Shown piece by piece: positions 61,321 to 64,000 of a DNA stretch of 64,000 nt; within the stretch, counting starts at the first letter, position 1; the number at the start of each line of letters is the position of its first letter. Source of the stretch: Chlorops oryzae (taxonomy: Eukaryota; Arthropoda; Insecta; Diptera; Chloropidae). The stretch is taken from positions 34,972,039 to 35,036,038 of the forward strand of contig CM035807.1 in the NCBI GenBank assembly GCA_020466095.1, written 5' to 3'. Both the position numbers and the translations under genes were made by a program. The notes below the pieces were generated by a model. That model searched no databases and was not told where the DNA came from. It was given only the letters and a program-made list of their open reading frames with translations.

Positions 61321-62035
61321 TTGTAGACTATAACTTGTAAATGTGGTTGCACGCGACTTCTAGGTGCTCTGGTGTGTTGATGATCGTTTTGTGTAATCTT
61401 AGGAAATGATGTACTGCTGATGCGCTGCTGATGTACTGCTTATTTGAGTTGTTCGATCTTAGTGTTATATTAAAAGAGTGTCAGATATCATAAAATCTTA
61501 TATTAAAGACATTGTTTACTTTTCTTGTTTATATCTCTTAAATCAAAAAATCATCCTTTATAAAATCAAATATTTCTTATTTTATAGACCTTGTTTAATT
61601 TTCTTGTTTCTGTTCTTTTCAATTCGTCAAATTTTCTAATCGAATGGCAGAATTGTTTTTTCTACTTTAAAATTTTCAGTACATAATCACTTTAAATTTC
61701 AATTTCAAGATTTCTTTTATGCTTACAAGTTTGCTTTGTTTTTTCAAAAAGTCTTATTAAATTTAATTTTCGCCAGTTTCAATTTCTTTAGGTGTTTCAT
61801 TACTGTTGTTTTACTCGATCCATCTTTTTTATCTATTTAAAATTTGTTTTTTAATATAATCCCTTTCCGCATACTTTACTTAATTATTATTATTCGATTT
61901 CTTATTCAAATATGTATCAACCAAACTATCATATTTTACGTTGATACGTTCATTTTTGACATTTTTATTTCGTATACATTTTTAATTCTAGCTTTCAATA
62001 AAATCTTTTTTTTCTCTTTCTCTTTCTATTTTTTT

Positions 62036-62072
<37 letters not shown>

Positions 62073-62903
62073 CTTTAATTTTTTCAACATTTTTCTTTTC
62101 TCATTTTTTTTTTTTAACTGTTCCATACATTTTTTTTTTATTTTTCTTTATATTGAGATGCGTTTTTATATAAAATATTTGTATTATATATATATTTTTT
62201 TTTTTTTTAACAAGGGATGTGTTATGTAACAAAAATACCTATCTTTTCAAGGTATTGATTTTAATAAAAAAAAAATTTTTTTCTTTTTCGACTGCATATA
62301 CAAATATTTAATAAATATATGTATATGGTTGTTTATACTTACCAACTTATTTTCTCTTTTGTTATTATTTTCCCTTCTTGTTCTTCTGGTCGGACCAAAT
62401 TGTTTACAGTCATCGCCAGTTTTATTTCCACTGAGCGTCATCTTGTGCCTAAGCTTCTCTTGAAAATAAACAAATATACAAATTACTGTGCTCGAGTCCC
62501 TACTGTTTTGCTATACTTTTTACTTTTCGTTCTTTTGGAACGTTTTGGTTTGGTTTTAATTGTCATAATGCGTTGCTTCATTGAGCTTATGCATTGCCGA
62601 ATTTGATTGCTCAATTCATTTAATTTTATTTTCTGCTTATTAGTGCTTTTAATTTCAAAGATTTTATTTAAATCAAAACGAATACCGGGGCTTGCTCTAA
62701 ATATGCGTGACTGTATGCCTTTAAAATAGTTTATCAGATTTCTGGGTTTTTAATATGTTTCGCTAGGAAATTCTTATTTAAACATCGCCTTAAGCGATGT
62801 TAAAAAGAAAATACTTGTCATAATTAAGTTTAAAAACGGTTAGACCTCACCTTACGTGATGAAATCTGTGTTTTTCAATTGCTATTTTACATTCAGGAAC
62901 TCT
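61321..62903 (-). other. A-rich internal region of the retrotransposon
   Basis: On the element's strand this is A-rich sequence with long A-runs (plus T-runs at 62025-62215). No reverse transcriptase or integrase motif is visible in any frame. Open frames are low-complexity. It could be a long 3' untranslated spacer or the decayed remains of pol or env. Confidence 0.5.
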
Positions 62904-63323
62904 TTAAGCCACTTTAAAATTGTATGCAAATATTTTGTCTAAAGGATTCGTTTTAAAAACTGAAATTTCACCATCGCTCATATATGACTTTATGTGGCGG
63001 TTCACGCCTTTCCATTCTAAAATTTTTTGTATGAGAAAAACTGTTTTAACAAAACTAATATAGGTCGCTTTTACTGTATTAAAGAACTTCTTGAATACTT
63101 CTCTAATAGCTCTTTGATTATTGAAGTTAGGTGACATTTTTTTAATTAAATCGTTCGCTTCATATTTTTTAACTCTTTCTTGATATCCCGACCAGGGTAA
63201 ATCTAGTGCCTTTACTGCGGAATTGTGTGGCCTACTCAGTGGGTTGTCTTTAAAAATCTCCTTTAAATTTTCTTCTTTAAATAAAAAACATCTTTCTTCT
63301 TCAATAAATTCCCATAACGATTT
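62904..63323 (-). CDS. second retrotransposon open frame, function unknown
   Basis: Open from just after a TAG at about 63324 to a stop at 62904, about 139 codons; its first ATG is at 63137. It overlaps the end of the protease frame in a different phase. Near its start it reads SLWEFIEEERC and then FKDNPLSRPHNSAVKALD and LPWSGYQERVKKYEANDLIK, which has a well-mixed, coding-like residue composition unlike the surrounding A-rich sequence. It may be the continuation of the polyprotein after a one-base frameshift, or a separate gene. I recognise no family. Confidence 0.45.
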   Translation of the reverse strand, partial: KSLWEFIEEERCFLFKEENLKEIFKDNPLSRPHNSAVKALDLPWSGYQERVKKYEANDLIKKMSPNFNNQRAIREVFKKFFNTVKATYISFVKTVFLIQKILEWKGVNRHIKSYMSDGEISVFKTNPLDKIFAYNFKVA

Positions 63324-64000
63324 CTATCGACTTCTTCGTCGAGTTTATAATCTTCTTCACTACCTGACTCTTTATTCACTTCAACCTCACTGATTTTCAA
63401 AATAGGTACAACTCCTTTTCCGCCAATAATCTTGGGCGATTTTCTTATCAAATCTGGCATAATATCTTTTTTATGCACTACTAACTCTCCTGACAATCTT
63501 TTTGCACAAATTTCTTCTACTCTTGCTTCATTAGCTTGGATCGTGACTGTCTCCTCAGTACAAATCCTATTACTAAAGTTGGAAACAAGAAATGGTAGTG
63601 ATACAATTTGTCTATCATTGTTGCAGAAAGAGATATCTTTATTAATATTATTAATTCTGGAATGCTTCCCCTTCTCATGTCTGTTAAAAAAATTCTCCTG
63701 CTGTCTCTTTTCTTTTCCAATACTCTCAGCTTTCCCACCAAACGCTTCTAGTGTAATCAAACTTGTATCTGAACCTGTGTCCACTAACAATGTAATTTTT
63801 TCATTTATAGCCTGTCCGCATGGAAGCACTATAAACGTGTCGTCTGACACCGGCTCTACAGTTTCGATATTACTATTGTACTTTCGGCAATGAGTAACTA
63901 ATTTTGTCACATTATCTTCATTATTTTCCTCATGATCTTCTGTTATTTGGGCAGTATTATTAATTTTATGAAGCTGTGTTTCTATTGCTTCGCTTAAATG
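63263..64000 (-). CDS. retroviral-type aspartic protease, partial
   Basis: The frame is open from the window edge at 64000 to a stop at 63263 (about 245 codons visible). The catalytic motif LLVDTGSDTSLITLEAF lies about 73 codons into the visible part: the D-T-G triad with hydrophobic flanks is typical of retropepsins, which act as dimers to cleave the gag-pol polyprotein. About 100 residues later come KKDIMPDLIRKSP and GVVPILKISEVEVN, matching the usual protease-to-polymerase linker of Ty3/gypsy-class elements. The expected polymerase does not follow; the frame ends in a Lys-rich stretch. The true start is outside the window. Confidence 0.8.
   Translation of the reverse strand, partial: HLSEAIETQLHKINNTAQITEDHEENNEDNVTKLVTHCRKYNSNIETVEPVSDDTFIVLPCGQAINEKITLLVDTGSDTSLITLEAFGGKAESIGKEKRQQENFFNRHEKGKHSRINNINKDISFCNNDRQIVSLPFLVSNFSNRICTEETVTIQANEARVEEICAKRLSGELVVHKKDIMPDLIRKSPKIIGGKGVVPILKISEVEVNKESGSEEDYKLDEEVDRNRYGNLLKKKDVFYLKKKI

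Larger units (their letters stand above)
60444..64000 (-). mobile_element. LTR retrotransposon, 3' portion (runs off window)
   Basis: Minus-strand order from the window edge: protease-bearing open frame, a second open frame, about 1.6 kb of A-rich non-coding sequence, a polypurine tract and the 3' LTR. The 5' LTR, primer binding site and gag would lie to the right of the window. The protease and its C-terminal linker resemble Ty3/gypsy-class elements, but no reverse transcriptase, RNase H or integrase motif is visible between the protease and the 3' LTR. It is either internally deleted or an unusual non-autonomous family. Confidence 0.75.

Noticed and set aside
61844..62173. 109-codon Phe-rich frame, membrane-like
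   Set aside because: T-runs on the plus strand make a false hydrophobic frame opposite the retrotransposon's own strand.
63432..63893. 153-codon plus-strand frame
   Set aside because: Antisense shadow of the aspartic protease frame.

Overview
This window is AT-rich, repeat-laden DNA from an animal nuclear genome, most likely a higher fly (Diptera: Brachycera). The evidence for a fly is a set of short non-autonomous elements with a (GTCY)n microsatellite (DINE-1/mini-me, Helentron-associated style), a jockey-type LINE tail, and hAT, piggyBac, Harbinger and pogo-type MITEs. The genus cannot be fixed from the sequence. I could not support any host protein-coding exon, rRNA or standard tRNA: open frames are short, AT-driven and free of recognisable domains, except where they lie inside transposons. 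The window reads as one large intergenic or intronic stretch.

Layout. 1-9.9 kb: mostly unique AT-rich sequence with a hAT-type MITE (1741-1976), an abutting foldback (2035-2249), a possible hAT remnant (4151-4325) and a 59-bp foldback (7251-7309). 9.9-15.4 kb: a second copy of the same hAT MITE (9905-10145), a diverged ~420-bp tandem duplication (10250-11098) and a small foldback (15278-15395). 19.8-26.6 kb: a transposon cluster holding a piggyBac-like MITE (19854-20134), another hAT MITE (20198-20442), two further copies of the first hAT MITE family (22211-22453 and 26320-26552), and between them a Helentron-like fragment interleaved with a duplicated jockey-type LINE tail (23.9-25.5 kb). 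26.6-42 kb: largely unremarkable AT-rich sequence with a GC-enriched trinucleotide patch (28.3-28.85 kb), a foldback and a pogo-like MITE (33819-33979). 42.1-48.0 kb: three Helentron-like elements of two families that share their terminal signatures. 49.7-51.2 kb: a ~1-kb TTTAA pentanucleotide array interrupted by an element with a 295-bp direct-repeat period. 54.5-55.9 kb: a TIR element containing a 43-bp minisatellite, and a Harbinger-like MITE. 60.4-64 kb: the 3' portion of a minus-strand LTR retrotransposon with LTR, polypurine tract, an open frame without known domains and an aspartic protease, but no visible reverse transcriptase or integrase.

Most notable observation. On the minus strand at 50811-50857 the sequence can fold as a type I hammerhead self-cleaving ribozyme (CTGATGA and GAAA cores, GTC cleavage triplet, helices I and II formed, very short helix III). 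It sits inside an element with a 295-bp direct-repeat period, which resembles metazoan retrozymes or Penelope-like hammerhead elements. The same stretch carries tRNA-like A and B boxes and an acceptor-like stem. This is the best candidate for an unusual system here. It rests on reading the sequence only; no search or folding program was run.
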